Assembly: GCA_964230255.1 (NCBI GenBank)
Contig: CAXRGW010000006.1
Coordinates: 1-52,428, forward strand
Direction of reading: 5' to 3'
DNA length: 52,428 nt
From: Alteromonas_E sp964230255
GTDB taxonomy: Bacteria; Pseudomonadota; Gammaproteobacteria; Enterobacterales; Alteromonadaceae
Below are positions 1 to 7,820 of this stretch, piece after piece. Position 1 is the stretch's first letter. Each line of letters starts with the position of its first letter. The translations under genes and the position numbers were made by a program. Under the pieces are notes generated by a model. The model was not told where the DNA came from and ran no database searches. It saw only the letters and a list, made by a program, of their open reading frames with translations.

Positions 1-113
1 CTGGACCAGCTATTGTCAGTGAGATGGATTCAACTACGGTTGTTTTACCTGGCTATGAAGCCGCGGTCGACAACGTCGGAAATTTACTAATCAACCCTGT
101 AACAGCAGCGTAA
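1..113 (+). CDS. hyuA: hydantoinase/oxoprolinase A subunit (HyuA), 3' end only
   Basis: Only the last 36 codons lie in the window, in the frame that begins at base 3 and ends at a TAA. The visible tail carries the segment EMDSTTVVLPGY followed by NLLINP. This is the usual C-terminus of HyuA / N-methylhydantoinase A, the ATP-dependent ring-opening subunit that pairs with HyuB. The hyuB gene starts 12 bases downstream, as expected for the HyuAB pair. Substrate (hydantoin, N-methylhydantoin, 5-oxoproline or another cyclic amide) cannot be read from this fragment. Confidence 0.85.
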   Translation, partial: GPAIVSEMDSTTVVLPGYEAAVDNVGNLLINPVTAA

Positions 114-125
114 TTGGGAGGCTTT

Positions 126-1988
126 ATGAACGATAAAATTAAACAGTCAAATAATACGCCACTAGCTCGTGTTGATGTCGATACCGTTACTGTCGATATT
201 ATTGAAAATGCGTTGCGTAATGCACGAGAAGAAATGGATGCTGTACTGTTTCGAACAGCGATGAGTCCCGGGATCCGTGAGCAGGGTGATTGCTTCCCAA
301 TGATTGCTAACAAAGACGGCAAGATGGTTGTCGGACAATTTGGTTCGTTTATCCACGGTTTCTTAGATGCTTATGATGGTGAGTTAGAAGAGGGGGATAT
401 TATCCTTACTAACGACCCTTATATGACTAACGCAGCAGTCTCGCACTTACCCGACTGGATTGTGCTAGTGCCGGTGTTTAAAGACGGCCGCCATATTGCA
501 TGGTCAGCGATGTTTGGTCATATGTCAGACAACGGCGGTATGGTACCCGGCTCCATTCCTATCAAAGCCGAAACGATTTTCCAAGAGGGTATTCGTATTC
601 CGCCAACCAAACTGTATAAGAAAGGTGTGCTACAAAGCGATGTGCTGGAGTTGATCCTACACAATGTCCGAACGCCACAGTGGAATCGTTTTGACCTTAA
701 TGCGCTGGTCGCTGCTTGTAACACGGCGGCGAAGCGTTGTATTGAAATTGCTGAGCGTTTCGGTGACGATTTATTCTACTCCACGATGGAAATCATGTTG
801 GATCGAAATAAGCTCGCAATGCAGGCAATTATTAATATGATCGTGCCGGAAGAGCCGCGATCGTTTGAAGATTACTTATGTGATGACGGAGTCGGTAAAG
901 GTCCATATAAAATCAAATGCACCATGTGGCGCGAGGGCAATAAAGCCATTTTCGATTTTGACGGTACTGACCCACAAGCGAAGAGCTCGATTAACTTTTA
1001 TCTCAACGAAGATATGTTCAAGATGTTCTTTGGCTCGTTTACCATCAATTTAGTCGACCCGCAAATCCTGTTTAACGATGGTTTCTACGACTTAGTGGAT
1101 GTGCGTATTCCACAAGGCAGCTTGCTAAAACCGAATTTTCCAGCCGCGCTATCTGGCCGAACTCATGCGCTGGGGCGTATTTTTGACGTGATGGGCGGTT
1201 TGTTAGGCCAAAGCGCACCCGATTCAATGAATGCGGCCGGTTTCTCTGATTCACCGCACTTATTTTTCTCGGGCTACGACAAGAATGGCGAGTGGTTCCA
1301 GTTATTCCAAATTGGTTTTGGGGGTATTCCTGGTCGCCCCGTTGGCGATGGTCCAGATGGACACTCATTGTGGCCGGGTTTTACCAATGTACCGAATGAA
1401 TTTGTAGAAGCCTATTTCCCATTGCGCGTCGAGTCATATGAAACCATTACTGATTCGGGGGGCGCAGGTTTGCACCGTGGTGGGAATGGTTTATCCGTTG
1501 CGTATCGCTTCTTATGTGATGGCAGTATCGCTATTCACGACGACCGCTGGCTAACTCATCCGTGGGGTGTTAATGGTGGTGAACCGGGCCGTCGTTCAAC
1601 TAAACGCCTAGTCAAAGTCGATGGTTCAGAGCAAGTGTTACCGGCTAAATGCGAAGGTATTGAAGTACAAGAGGGTGACCTACTTTACTTTGATACCTGG
1701 GGTGGCGGCGGCTGGGGCGACCCATACCAACGTTCTGCTGAGCTAGTCCTTGCCGATGTTGAGCGAGGCTTAGTGAGCGAAGCAGGCGCGGAGCGCTATG
1801 GCGTGGTGATCGTTGATGGTCAGTATGACGTGGACGCGACAACAGACTTGCGCGAAAAGCTTACTGCTGAGCGTGGTGATGTAGAGCAGTTTAATCGAGG
1901 TGGCACCATCGAGGATCTTAAAACGCGCTGTTTGGCCGAAACTGGGCTTGAGGCACCTGAATCACCTTCATTCAGGCAACCGGCTTAA
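126..1988 (+). CDS. hyuB: hydantoinase B/oxoprolinase family protein (HyuB)
   Basis: This 620-residue protein is the HyuB/AcxB-like partner of the upstream HyuA; the pair hydrolyses cyclic amides with ATP. Family landmarks are visible: DTVTVDIIENALRNAREEM near the N-terminus, TAMSPGIREQGD, NDPYMTNAAVSHLPD, GHMSDNGGMVPGS in the middle, and the glycine-rich tail WGGGGWGDPY. I chose the ATG at 126 because GGAGG (117-121) precedes it; a TTG at 114 would add four residues and overlap that ribosome site. The stop codon overlaps the next ATG by one base, so the operon is translationally coupled. The substrate is unproven: hydantoins, N-methylhydantoin and oxoproline are the known ones, and the downstream genes suggest a cyclic imide as another option. 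Confidence 0.88.
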   Translation: MNDKIKQSNNTPLARVDVDTVTVDIIENALRNAREEMDAVLFRTAMSPGIREQGDCFPMIANKDGKMVVGQFGSFIHGFLDAYDGELEEGDIILTNDPYMTNAAVSHLPDWIVLVPVFKDGRHIAWSAMFGHMSDNGGMVPGSIPIKAETIFQEGIRIPPTKLYKKGVLQSDVLELILHNVRTPQWNRFDLNALVAACNTAAKRCIEIAERFGDDLFYSTMEIMLDRNKLAMQAIINMIVPEEPRSFEDYLCDDGVGKGPYKIKCTMWREGNKAIFDFDGTDPQAKSSINFYLNEDMFKMFFGSFTINLVDPQILFNDGFYDLVDVRIPQGSLLKPNFPAALSGRTHALGRIFDVMGGLLGQSAPDSMNAAGFSDSPHLFFSGYDKNGEWFQLFQIGFGGIPGRPVGDGPDGHSLWPGFTNVPNEFVEAYFPLRVESYETITDSGGAGLHRGGNGLSVAYRFLCDGSIAIHDDRWLTHPWGVNGGEPGRRSTKRLVKVDGSEQVLPAKCEGIEVQEGDLLYFDTWGGGGWGDPYQRSAELVLADVERGLVSEAGAERYGVVIVDGQYDVDATTDLREKLTAERGDVEQFNRGGTIEDLKTRCLAETGLEAPESPSFRQPA

Positions 1989-2605
1989 TGAGCGCACACG
2001 TTGATCGAGATCTCGACCGCGGAGATGTAGGCTGGGGCAGAAAACCAGCCTTAATTGTGGTTGATATGAGCTACGGATTTACTTCGCCGGAAAGTCCGCT
2101 AGGTGGGGACTTTTCAGTCGAAGTTGAAGCTGCAGCCCAATTGGTCGCCGCTTGTCATAGGTCTAACGTTCCTGTGTTTTTATCATCTGTAGTTTATCCG
2201 AATGGTGAAACCCAAAGCGTATTTCGCGCGCATTTGCCAGACTTGAACATTTTAAAGCCTGATTCGAAATGGGTTGTTATTGATGCGCGATTGAGTATCA
2301 ACGCAGAAGATACGATCGTGGAAAAGACCGGCCCTAGTGCCTTCTTTGCTACAGATCTCGCGCCGCAGCTTAACCAAAGAGGCTGCGATTGCGTGATGAT
2401 ATGCGGTTTAACGACTAGTGGTTGTGTGCGCGCAACAGTAGTTGATGCTCTGCACTACAACATACCTTCTTGGGTGATTAGCGAGGCGTGCGGCGACCGA
2501 AATCGAAGCGCTCATGCGGCTAATTTACACGATATGAATGCTAAATACGCAGATGTAAAAAACCTATCAGATGCGCTTGAATTTTTGGCCAACCTGCAAG
2601 ATTGA
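1988..2605 (+). CDS. isochorismatase-fold cysteine amidohydrolase (N-carbamoylsarcosine amidase / maleamate amidase-like)
   Basis: This is a 205-residue cytosolic amidohydrolase of the isochorismatase-like superfamily. The Asp-Lys-Cys triad is in place: Asp26 in LIVVDM, Lys113 in VEKTGPSAFF and Cys146 in GLTTSGCVRAT, the last being a close fit to the N-carbamoylsarcosine amidase signature. The N-terminal GWGRKPALIVVDM and SPLG segments are also typical. Next to ATP-dependent hydantoinase subunits the textbook role is hydrolysis of the opened-ring carbamoyl amino acid (for example N-carbamoylsarcosine to sarcosine). Maleamate amidohydrolases (NicF) share the same fold, size and triad. With a LeuCD-type hydratase downstream, a half-amide such as maleamate or a methylated relative is an equally reasonable substrate. 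The family is certain, the substrate is not. It overlaps hyuB by one base. Confidence 0.82.
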   Translation: MSAHVDRDLDRGDVGWGRKPALIVVDMSYGFTSPESPLGGDFSVEVEAAAQLVAACHRSNVPVFLSSVVYPNGETQSVFRAHLPDLNILKPDSKWVVIDARLSINAEDTIVEKTGPSAFFATDLAPQLNQRGCDCVMICGLTTSGCVRATVVDALHYNIPSWVISEACGDRNRSAHAANLHDMNAKYADVKNLSDALEFLANLQD

Positions 2606-2619
2606 TACGAGATGTGAGT

Positions 2620-4038
2620 ATGGGTAAAACACTCTACGATAAGTTGTGGGAGCAACATTTTATTACTGATATTGATGGCGACGGTTTACTCTATATCGAC
2701 AGACACTTAATTCACGAAGTGACTTCACCGCAAGCCTTTGACGGATTAGCGCTACATAAACGCCGCGTAAAGCGGCCCGATCTAACTATAGCGACTATGG
2801 ATCACAGTGTGTCAACGCGTTCGACATCATTAGATGCGTGTGGTCCCAAAAATGCGTTGCAGTTAAAAACGCTGATTAAGAACTGCCAAGAGCACGGTAT
2901 CTTACTTTATCCGGTTGGCAATAAAAACCAAGGCATAGTGCATGTTATGGCGCCTGAGCTTGGTCTTATTCTGCCAGGCATGACAGTGGTTTGTGGTGAT
3001 TCGCACACAGCGACTCACGGTGCACTTGGGACATTGAGCTTTGGTATTGGCACCAGTGATGTAGAACATGTACTGGCTACCCAGACAATCCGTCAGAGCA
3101 AAGCGAAGAATATGCGTGTGGTCTTTAACGGTAAGCTCCCGAGCGGCGTGACCGCAAAAGATATGGTATTGGCGCTGATTGGTGAGATCGGTCACGCCGG
3201 TGCAACCGGCTGTGTCATCGAATATTGTGGTGAAGCGATTGCTACCTTGTCAATGGAAGGTCGCATGACGATTTGCAACATGAGCATTGAGGCTGGTGCC
3301 AAGGCAGGTCTAATTGCGCCTGACCAAGTGACACTTAAATATGTGCAGAACAGTAAGTACGCGCCGAAAGGTGCTCAGTGGCAACTCTTAGAAGAGTATA
3401 GTGAATCACTTTTCTCTGACTCAGACGCTAGCTTTGATAAAACGGTCGAAATTGATGTTTCGAAACTCGCACCACAAGTGACATGGGGAACAAACCCAGG
3501 TCAGGTCGTTGATATCAATAGTGTAGTACCTAACCCCAGCGAGTTTGAAGAGCTACCCGTTCAATCTGCCGCGAGTAAAGCGCTTGATTATATGGGCTTA
3601 CGCCCAGGTACAGCAGTATCTGATATTGCTATTTCACATGTGTTCATCGGCTCCTGCACTAATAGTCGTATAGAAGATCTTCGTGCCGCTGCGCAGGTGG
3701 TAGCTACAGGTAAAGTAGCCAGTGGCGTGAAGGCGATTGTTGTGCCAGGTTCAGCTCGCGTAAGAATGCAGGCTGAACAAGAAGGTTTAGATCAGGTTTT
3801 TAAGCAGGCCGGCTTTGAGTGGCGCTTGCCCGGCTGTTCAATGTGTTTAGGCATGAATGATGACTCACTGACAACAGGTGATCGGTGTGCATCAACTAGC
3901 AATCGCAATTTTGAAGGACGCCAAGGTCGCGGTGCACGGACTCATTTGGTGAGTCCGGCGATGGCTGCTGGTGCGGCTTTGCATGGCCATTTTATTGATG
4001 TTTCAAAATTGGGAGAAGTCCGTGTCGCCATTAATTGA
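2620..4038 (+). CDS. leuC: 3-isopropylmalate dehydratase-type large subunit (LeuC family)
   Basis: This 472-residue aconitase-superfamily protein matches the usual LeuC length. The [4Fe-4S] ligands are the Cys of VFIGSCTNSRIEDLR and the two Cys of LPGCSMCLGMNDD, followed by RCASTSNRNFEGRQG. The N-terminal segment TLYDKLWEQH with YIDRHLIHEVTSPQAF is close to enterobacterial LeuC. In leucine synthesis it isomerises 2- to 3-isopropylmalate with LeuD. No leuA or leuB is present here and the gene follows an amidase and hydantoinase. A catabolic paralogue (maleate, citraconate or dimethylmaleate hydratase) is therefore possible, though the strong resemblance to biosynthetic LeuC favours standard chemistry. 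The ATG at 2620 fits the family N-terminus; an in-frame TTG (2602) and GTG (2614) lie just upstream. The last 17 bases overlap leuD. Confidence 0.88.
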   Translation: MGKTLYDKLWEQHFITDIDGDGLLYIDRHLIHEVTSPQAFDGLALHKRRVKRPDLTIATMDHSVSTRSTSLDACGPKNALQLKTLIKNCQEHGILLYPVGNKNQGIVHVMAPELGLILPGMTVVCGDSHTATHGALGTLSFGIGTSDVEHVLATQTIRQSKAKNMRVVFNGKLPSGVTAKDMVLALIGEIGHAGATGCVIEYCGEAIATLSMEGRMTICNMSIEAGAKAGLIAPDQVTLKYVQNSKYAPKGAQWQLLEEYSESLFSDSDASFDKTVEIDVSKLAPQVTWGTNPGQVVDINSVVPNPSEFEELPVQSAASKALDYMGLRPGTAVSDIAISHVFIGSCTNSRIEDLRAAAQVVATGKVASGVKAIVVPGSARVRMQAEQEGLDQVFKQAGFEWRLPGCSMCLGMNDDSLTTGDRCASTSNRNFEGRQGRGARTHLVSPAMAAGAALHGHFIDVSKLGEVRVAIN

Positions 4039-4621
4039 AGTTTCGTCAGTTGGGATCCCATTGGTTGAAGATAACATTGATACAGACCAGTTATTGCCGA
4101 AGCAGTTTTTAACAGAAATTTCCCGTCAAGGTTTTGGTCGGCATCTTTTTCACGATAGGCGATATCTCGACCAGTTTGAGCAACAGCCCAATCCTGATTT
4201 TATATTGAATCAGCCGCAATATGCCGGTGCCCACATTCTTATTAGTGGTAAAAATTTTGGTTGTGGCTCTAGTCGAGAGCACGCTCCCTGGGCACTGGCT
4301 GACTTTGGGATCCGCGTAATAATTGCGAAAGGCTTCGCGGATATCTTTTATGCCAATTGCTTAAACAATCAAATCTTACCCATAACATTAGCCGCTGATG
4401 TAGTCGATGAAATTGCCCAGCGATCATGTTTTTATCCTGATTCGACGATAGATGTTGATTTAAGGACTAAACGGGTCACCTATAATCAAAAAGTGGTGTC
4501 CTTTGATATACCTCAACATCATCAAACCAACCTGCTAAATGGAGTCGATAAAGTGGGTCGCACCCTCCAAGTACTAGAAAAAATCGATCAGTTTGAACAA
4601 TTCAAAAGTCGTTATGCATAG
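4022..4621 (+). CDS. leuD: 3-isopropylmalate dehydratase-type small subunit (LeuD family)
   Basis: This 199-residue protein is the swivel-domain partner of the upstream LeuC-type subunit. Recognisable blocks are VGIPLVEDNIDTDQLLPKQF, GFGRHLFHDRRYLD, QQPNPDFILNQPQY, NFGCGSSREHAPWAL and FADIFYANCLNNQILP, all in the LeuD order. I place the start at the GTG at 4022: GGGAGAAG (4011-4018) precedes it and the N-terminus then matches known LeuD proteins. In-frame ATGs upstream lie deeper inside leuC. The 17-base overlap implies coupled translation and equal subunit supply. Specificity between isopropylmalate and related C4-C6 acids is set largely by a small-subunit loop and cannot be decided by eye. 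Confidence 0.88.
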   Translation: MSPLIEVSSVGIPLVEDNIDTDQLLPKQFLTEISRQGFGRHLFHDRRYLDQFEQQPNPDFILNQPQYAGAHILISGKNFGCGSSREHAPWALADFGIRVIIAKGFADIFYANCLNNQILPITLAADVVDEIAQRSCFYPDSTIDVDLRTKRVTYNQKVVSFDIPQHHQTNLLNGVDKVGRTLQVLEKIDQFEQFKSRYA

Positions 4622-4679
4622 GTCAGTAATATTCGCTATGGTAAGAAGAGGAGTTTAAATAAACAGGTCAAAATTAAAA

Positions 4680-5108
4680 ATGCGACTATTTTGGGTAACG
4701 GCTGTTACGCTACTGTTCACCACTTATTCGAATCTTCTAAACGGCAAAGAAGATCTTTGGCGAGTAGTTGACCATGGCAAAGGCTTTGCTTTGGTTAAAG
4801 GTTCAGAACGTTTTTCTATTGAATTTGACGTTGGCACGCCGCGTTATCTCAAGACCGTGAGATTAAATGAAAATTTCCACGCCGTTATATATGCAAGCGG
4901 TGATGTGGGAACCTCTACCATTATTCGAATCCAACGCGCCTTGTTGTTCAATGGCGAACGATATCTAGACAATGTCCCGTATGCTTATATTGATTTGCGA
5001 ACTAACGAGAAGCTCGGCCCTAAATGGACGATAACGAATCAAAAGATTGAGATTATCGACTCGGAAGTCGGCGGCAAATGGGTGTTTAAGCATCAACTAA
5101 ATGAGTGA
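4680..5108 (+). CDS. small exported protein of unknown function
   Basis: This encodes 142 residues that I do not recognise. The first 18 or so residues (MRLFWVTAVTLLFTTYSN) form a basic start and hydrophobic stretch consistent with a signal peptide or N-terminal anchor. The rest alternates beta-like segments (for example TIIRIQRALLFNGERYLD and KIEIIDSEVGGKWVF) with no cysteines and no obvious catalytic motif, so a small periplasmic beta-rich domain is likely. It lies 58 bases after leuD on the same strand. The purine-rich AGAAGAGGAG (about 4644-4653) is too far upstream to be a ribosome site for this ATG, so the start is less certain than the frame. Confidence 0.55.
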   Translation: MRLFWVTAVTLLFTTYSNLLNGKEDLWRVVDHGKGFALVKGSERFSIEFDVGTPRYLKTVRLNENFHAVIYASGDVGTSTIIRIQRALLFNGERYLDNVPYAYIDLRTNEKLGPKWTITNQKIEIIDSEVGGKWVFKHQLNE

Positions 5109-5214
5109 CATTTAGTTGCTCGAAACTTTTCTATCAGTATTCAATATTTGTGCTGCACTTTTTTCGTTCGGCAATGATACTCTAGGTTCATAGTTTGTTT
5201 TTTAAGTATTTACA

Positions 5215-6447
5215 GTGAGTTTAAACGTTTTCCTAGTCGGCGGTGCCGTTCGCGACCAACTAATGGGCAAAGTCGCTCATGATAAAGACTACGTAGTTGT
5301 AGGGGCTACTCCTGCGCAAATGGAAACGCTTGGCTATCAAATCGTTGGCGCAGATTTTCCGGTGTTTTTGCATCCAGAAACCAAAGATGAATACGCATTG
5401 GCGCGTACTGAACGAAAAAGTGGACGCGGTTATCACGGTTTCGTTGTTGATGCGAGTGAATCTGTAACCCTTGAAGAAGATTTGGCGCGCAGAGATCTCA
5501 CTATTAACTCAATGGCGCGTGATGCTAATGGTGACATTGTAGACCCATTTAACGGCCAACAAGATTTAGCCAACAAAATACTTAGGCACACCACAGAGGC
5601 TTTTTGTGAGGACCCTGTAAGGGTTTTACGCGTCGCCCGTTTTCTGGCGAGATTTGGCGATGAATGGAGTATTCACCCAGATACGCTAGCACTCATTCGA
5701 CAAATGCATAGCGACGGTGAACTAACGCACCTAGTTGCTGAACGCGTATGGAAAGAGACCGAAAAGGCTATGGGTGAACCTTATCCTGATTTGTTTTTTA
5801 AAACGCTAGATGGACTAGGGATCTTTCCCGAAATAGAGGTTATGCACGGTGTCGAGCAACCTCAACAATATCACCCTGAAGGCGATGTGTTCGTTCATAC
5901 GATGCTTACCTTGCGTCGCGCTGCTGAGCTTGGTTTTTCACGCGAAACTGTTTTTGCGTGTTTGACTCACGATTTTGGTAAGCCTGTTACCTATCAACTC
6001 CATGGCAACTTGCATGGCCACGAACAAGCGGGTGTTGCTGTAGTTGAAGCCTTCTGCGAACGCTGGCGAGTACCGACTCGATATAAACAACTCGCAATGC
6101 TTACTAGTGAAAACCATACACGTTTGCATCGCATATTTGAGCTGACTCCCAAAAAGCTGTATGGGTTAATAATTTCTTCAATGAATGCGCTAGAGCACTC
6201 AGGTAGGTTTGAACACTTCGTTCAAGCGTGTCAATGCGATGCACAAGGTCGAGGCGAGACATTGCGCGAAAAAACCTATAAACAAGCGGATTTTGCCCGC
6301 GTATTAGTTAAGGCAATGCTTTACTTCGACAAAAAAGCTGCAGTTCAATTAGCCTTAAGTCGTGGTCGGACGGGCCCTGCTATCGGTGAAGCTGTACGTG
6401 AATCTGAAATCGATTGGCTACGGCAGTACTTGAAAACACAAGCGTAG
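5215..6447 (+). CDS. cca: tRNA CCA-adding enzyme with HD domain (tRNA nucleotidyltransferase)
   Basis: This 410-residue protein adds and repairs the 3'-CCA end of tRNAs and, in its multifunctional form, has phosphohydrolase activity. The nucleotidyltransferase head shows LVGGAVRDQLMG (residues 7-18) and the metal-binding pair Asp23/Asp25 in HDKDYVVVG. RRDLTINSMA and EDPVRVLRVARFLARF follow, with the template RVWKETEKAM. The C-terminal HD domain keeps CLTHDFGKPV and HGHEQAG. Length and order match E. coli Cca (412). The start is a GTG without a clear Shine-Dalgarno sequence; it is the codon that gives the family N-terminus directly. A 9-bp hairpin overlaps the stop codon. Confidence 0.93.
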   Translation: MSLNVFLVGGAVRDQLMGKVAHDKDYVVVGATPAQMETLGYQIVGADFPVFLHPETKDEYALARTERKSGRGYHGFVVDASESVTLEEDLARRDLTINSMARDANGDIVDPFNGQQDLANKILRHTTEAFCEDPVRVLRVARFLARFGDEWSIHPDTLALIRQMHSDGELTHLVAERVWKETEKAMGEPYPDLFFKTLDGLGIFPEIEVMHGVEQPQQYHPEGDVFVHTMLTLRRAAELGFSRETVFACLTHDFGKPVTYQLHGNLHGHEQAGVAVVEAFCERWRVPTRYKQLAMLTSENHTRLHRIFELTPKKLYGLIISSMNALEHSGRFEHFVQACQCDAQGRGETLREKTYKQADFARVLVKAMLYFDKKAAVQLALSRGRTGPAIGEAVRESEIDWLRQYLKTQA

Positions 6448-6468
6448 CGGGCATTTGTACCCGCTACG
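6443..6468. terminator. hairpin between convergent genes (cca / TerB-like)
   Basis: CGTAGCGGG (6443-6451) pairs perfectly with CCCGCTACG (6460-6468) around an 8-base loop, overlapping the cca stop codon. It lies between convergent genes and can act in both directions. A U-rich tract is only loosely present on the plus side (TTTT at about 6479), so efficiency is uncertain. Confidence 0.6.
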
Positions 6469-6496
6469 ACGTCACTAATTTTATCCCTGCATGCTA

Positions 6497-6739
6497 TCAT
6501 AATATTACTAACGCCCGGCCCTCATCACTGAGGTAATTGCTTGCTTGTGCGGCGTATTCAATTACCTCGAAATCTTCACTAATTCCAGCAATTGCCGCCT
6601 GTACAGTTTCTGCATTTACTTCGTCGCCGGTAACTTTGTTGCATAAGTCCGCAATGGTATCGATTTCTTCTTGTTCAACTACGCCATCAGCTTTGGCCAT
6701 GTGGCCCAACACGGTCAACAGGATTTGTTTAACCTCCAT
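6497..6739 (-). CDS. TerB-like small acidic protein
   Basis: This encodes 80 residues, mainly helical and acidic. The segment HMAKADGVVEQEEIDTIADL resembles the N-terminal part of the TerB / DjlA-like helical fold, where an acidic A-D-G-x-x-x-x-E-E turn binds metal. The protein is about half the length of a full TerB (about 150 residues), so it is a short variant or a truncated copy. It overlaps the upstream membrane-protein gene by 25 bases on the same strand, so the two are co-expressed and probably co-translated. A role at the membrane next to that protein is an inference from context only. Confidence 0.6.
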   Translation of the reverse strand: MEVKQILLTVLGHMAKADGVVEQEEIDTIADLCNKVTGDEVNAETVQAAIAGISEDFEVIEYAAQASNYLSDEGRALVIL

Positions 6740-7482
6740 CTCAGCAAGAACTTGATTACCTGGTGCATATAAGGCTCTTGTACAAATTGGTGAATAGTCT
6801 CATCTACAATAAGATCTTCAACGAGCGTGTTTTGATCAATTGAGAGTTTGTCTTTTTCAATTTTGCGGATGTTTTTGCGCAGTGAAATTGCGTGGGTTTT
6901 ACCGCATTTTTTACACCATTCTTCGTCAATAGCGTAGTGTTCACCTGGCTGAGCGATCTGCTGTTGTGTTAACGCTTGGGCTTCTTTTAGGAAACTCAAA
7001 TCGCCTTGTAGGAACTGCGACTTCATCGCATCTTCGTCCGCCACCTTGAAGATCATCAAGTTATTGTCTTCTTCTACCCAGTTATTGCAATGCTCACAAT
7101 AAACTCTGCTAGTTGCGTAGGAATAGGCCATATAAATCGGTACGCCGATTAAGGCAATGGCCTCAATGCCCCAGGCAATCCAAAGCATGCCGCCGTCAAA
7201 CATGGAGCCACTAATTTCAAAGTAACCCACTTCAGCTACATAATTTGCGGTTTCCCATAGGAAGACAGGACTCAACGCAAATTCAACTATAGAGTAATCA
7301 GACAACTCGGCATATAGTTCAGCATGAGACATATAAGTCATACTGATACCTAACAAAGCTCCAATAAATAAACTCAAACCAACATTGCGCACGTGTCCGA
7401 GTACAATCATTTGCCGCGCAAGCCAACCCAAGCCAAAGCTTGCGTCAATCTTTCCTGACGGTTTGTATACTGCGTAACTCAT
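6715..7482 (-). CDS. membrane protein with zinc-ribbon-like cysteine pairs
   Basis: This 255-residue protein has hydrophobic segments at roughly residues 30-50 (NVGLSLFIGALLGISMTY), 65-77 and 98-122 (MLWIAWGIEAIALIGVPIYM). A soluble C-terminal half follows. Two CxxC pairs, CEHCNNW and CKKCGK, about 60 residues apart, look like a split zinc ribbon facing the cytoplasm. The region between them is acidic and glutamine-rich. I do not recognise a named family. AGGA lies just upstream of the ATG on the minus strand. The next gene (TerB-like) overlaps its 3' end, suggesting a two-gene operon whose products act together. Confidence 0.65.
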   Translation of the reverse strand: MSYAVYKPSGKIDASFGLGWLARQMIVLGHVRNVGLSLFIGALLGISMTYMSHAELYAELSDYSIVEFALSPVFLWETANYVAEVGYFEISGSMFDGGMLWIAWGIEAIALIGVPIYMAYSYATSRVYCEHCNNWVEEDNNLMIFKVADEDAMKSQFLQGDLSFLKEAQALTQQQIAQPGEHYAIDEEWCKKCGKTHAISLRKNIRKIEKDKLSIDQNTLVEDLIVDETIHQFVQEPYMHQVIKFLLRWRLNKSC

Positions 7483-7820
7483 GCTATTTCCTACTTTTTA
7501 TGGTTATTAGTTCCCTTCGTGCGCTTCAAACTGTCATCAAGGGTATTAGCTTGTTAAAAAACACAACGTTCACAGATTAGACAATTTTTGAGCGGTTGCA
7601 AACGTTGACACAGTTACACTAATAGTAAATTAAATGAGTATTAGGTGTCTGAAATTTAAAGGAAAGTGTTGCTCAATTTCGCTGTTTTTACAGCTTTTAC
7701 TTGTTATTTTGGTCAATTGCGTTGAGCATATGAACTGTTTTTTCACACAGTTCCATTCTTACTTTGTTTTCTGTTCTGATTAATCTGTGTGGGTATGAAA
7801 ATAACAATGAGAGTTTAATC
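7483..7820. other. divergent intergenic region between membrane-protein gene and moeA
   Basis: These 338 bases separate two divergent genes and hold no convincing gene. A TTGACA at 7605-7610 could serve as a -35 element for moeA but no good -10 box follows at 17 bases. A short hairpin GCTGT/ACAGC (7681-7694) with four following Ts is also present. AACTGT and ACAGTT arms spaced by 8 bases (7733-7752) form a LexA-like palindrome of doubtful meaning. Confidence 0.4.

Noticed and set aside
2620..4621. Firm assignment of LeuC/LeuD to leucine biosynthesis
   Set aside because: Sequence supports the family strongly, but the operon context (hydantoinase, amidase; no leuA/leuB) leaves the substrate open, so I kept the family name and flagged the alternative.
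7733..7752. LexA-like palindrome AACTGT-N8-ACAGTT upstream of moeA
   Set aside because: The arms are perfect, but the central eight bases (TTTTTCAC) are not the alternating A/T core of good SOS boxes, moeA is not a known SOS gene, and no promoter is positioned around it.
7634..7783. 49-codon cysteine-rich hydrophobic frame before moeA
   Set aside because: No ribosome site, biased low-complexity composition, and it overlaps the likely moeA promoter region.
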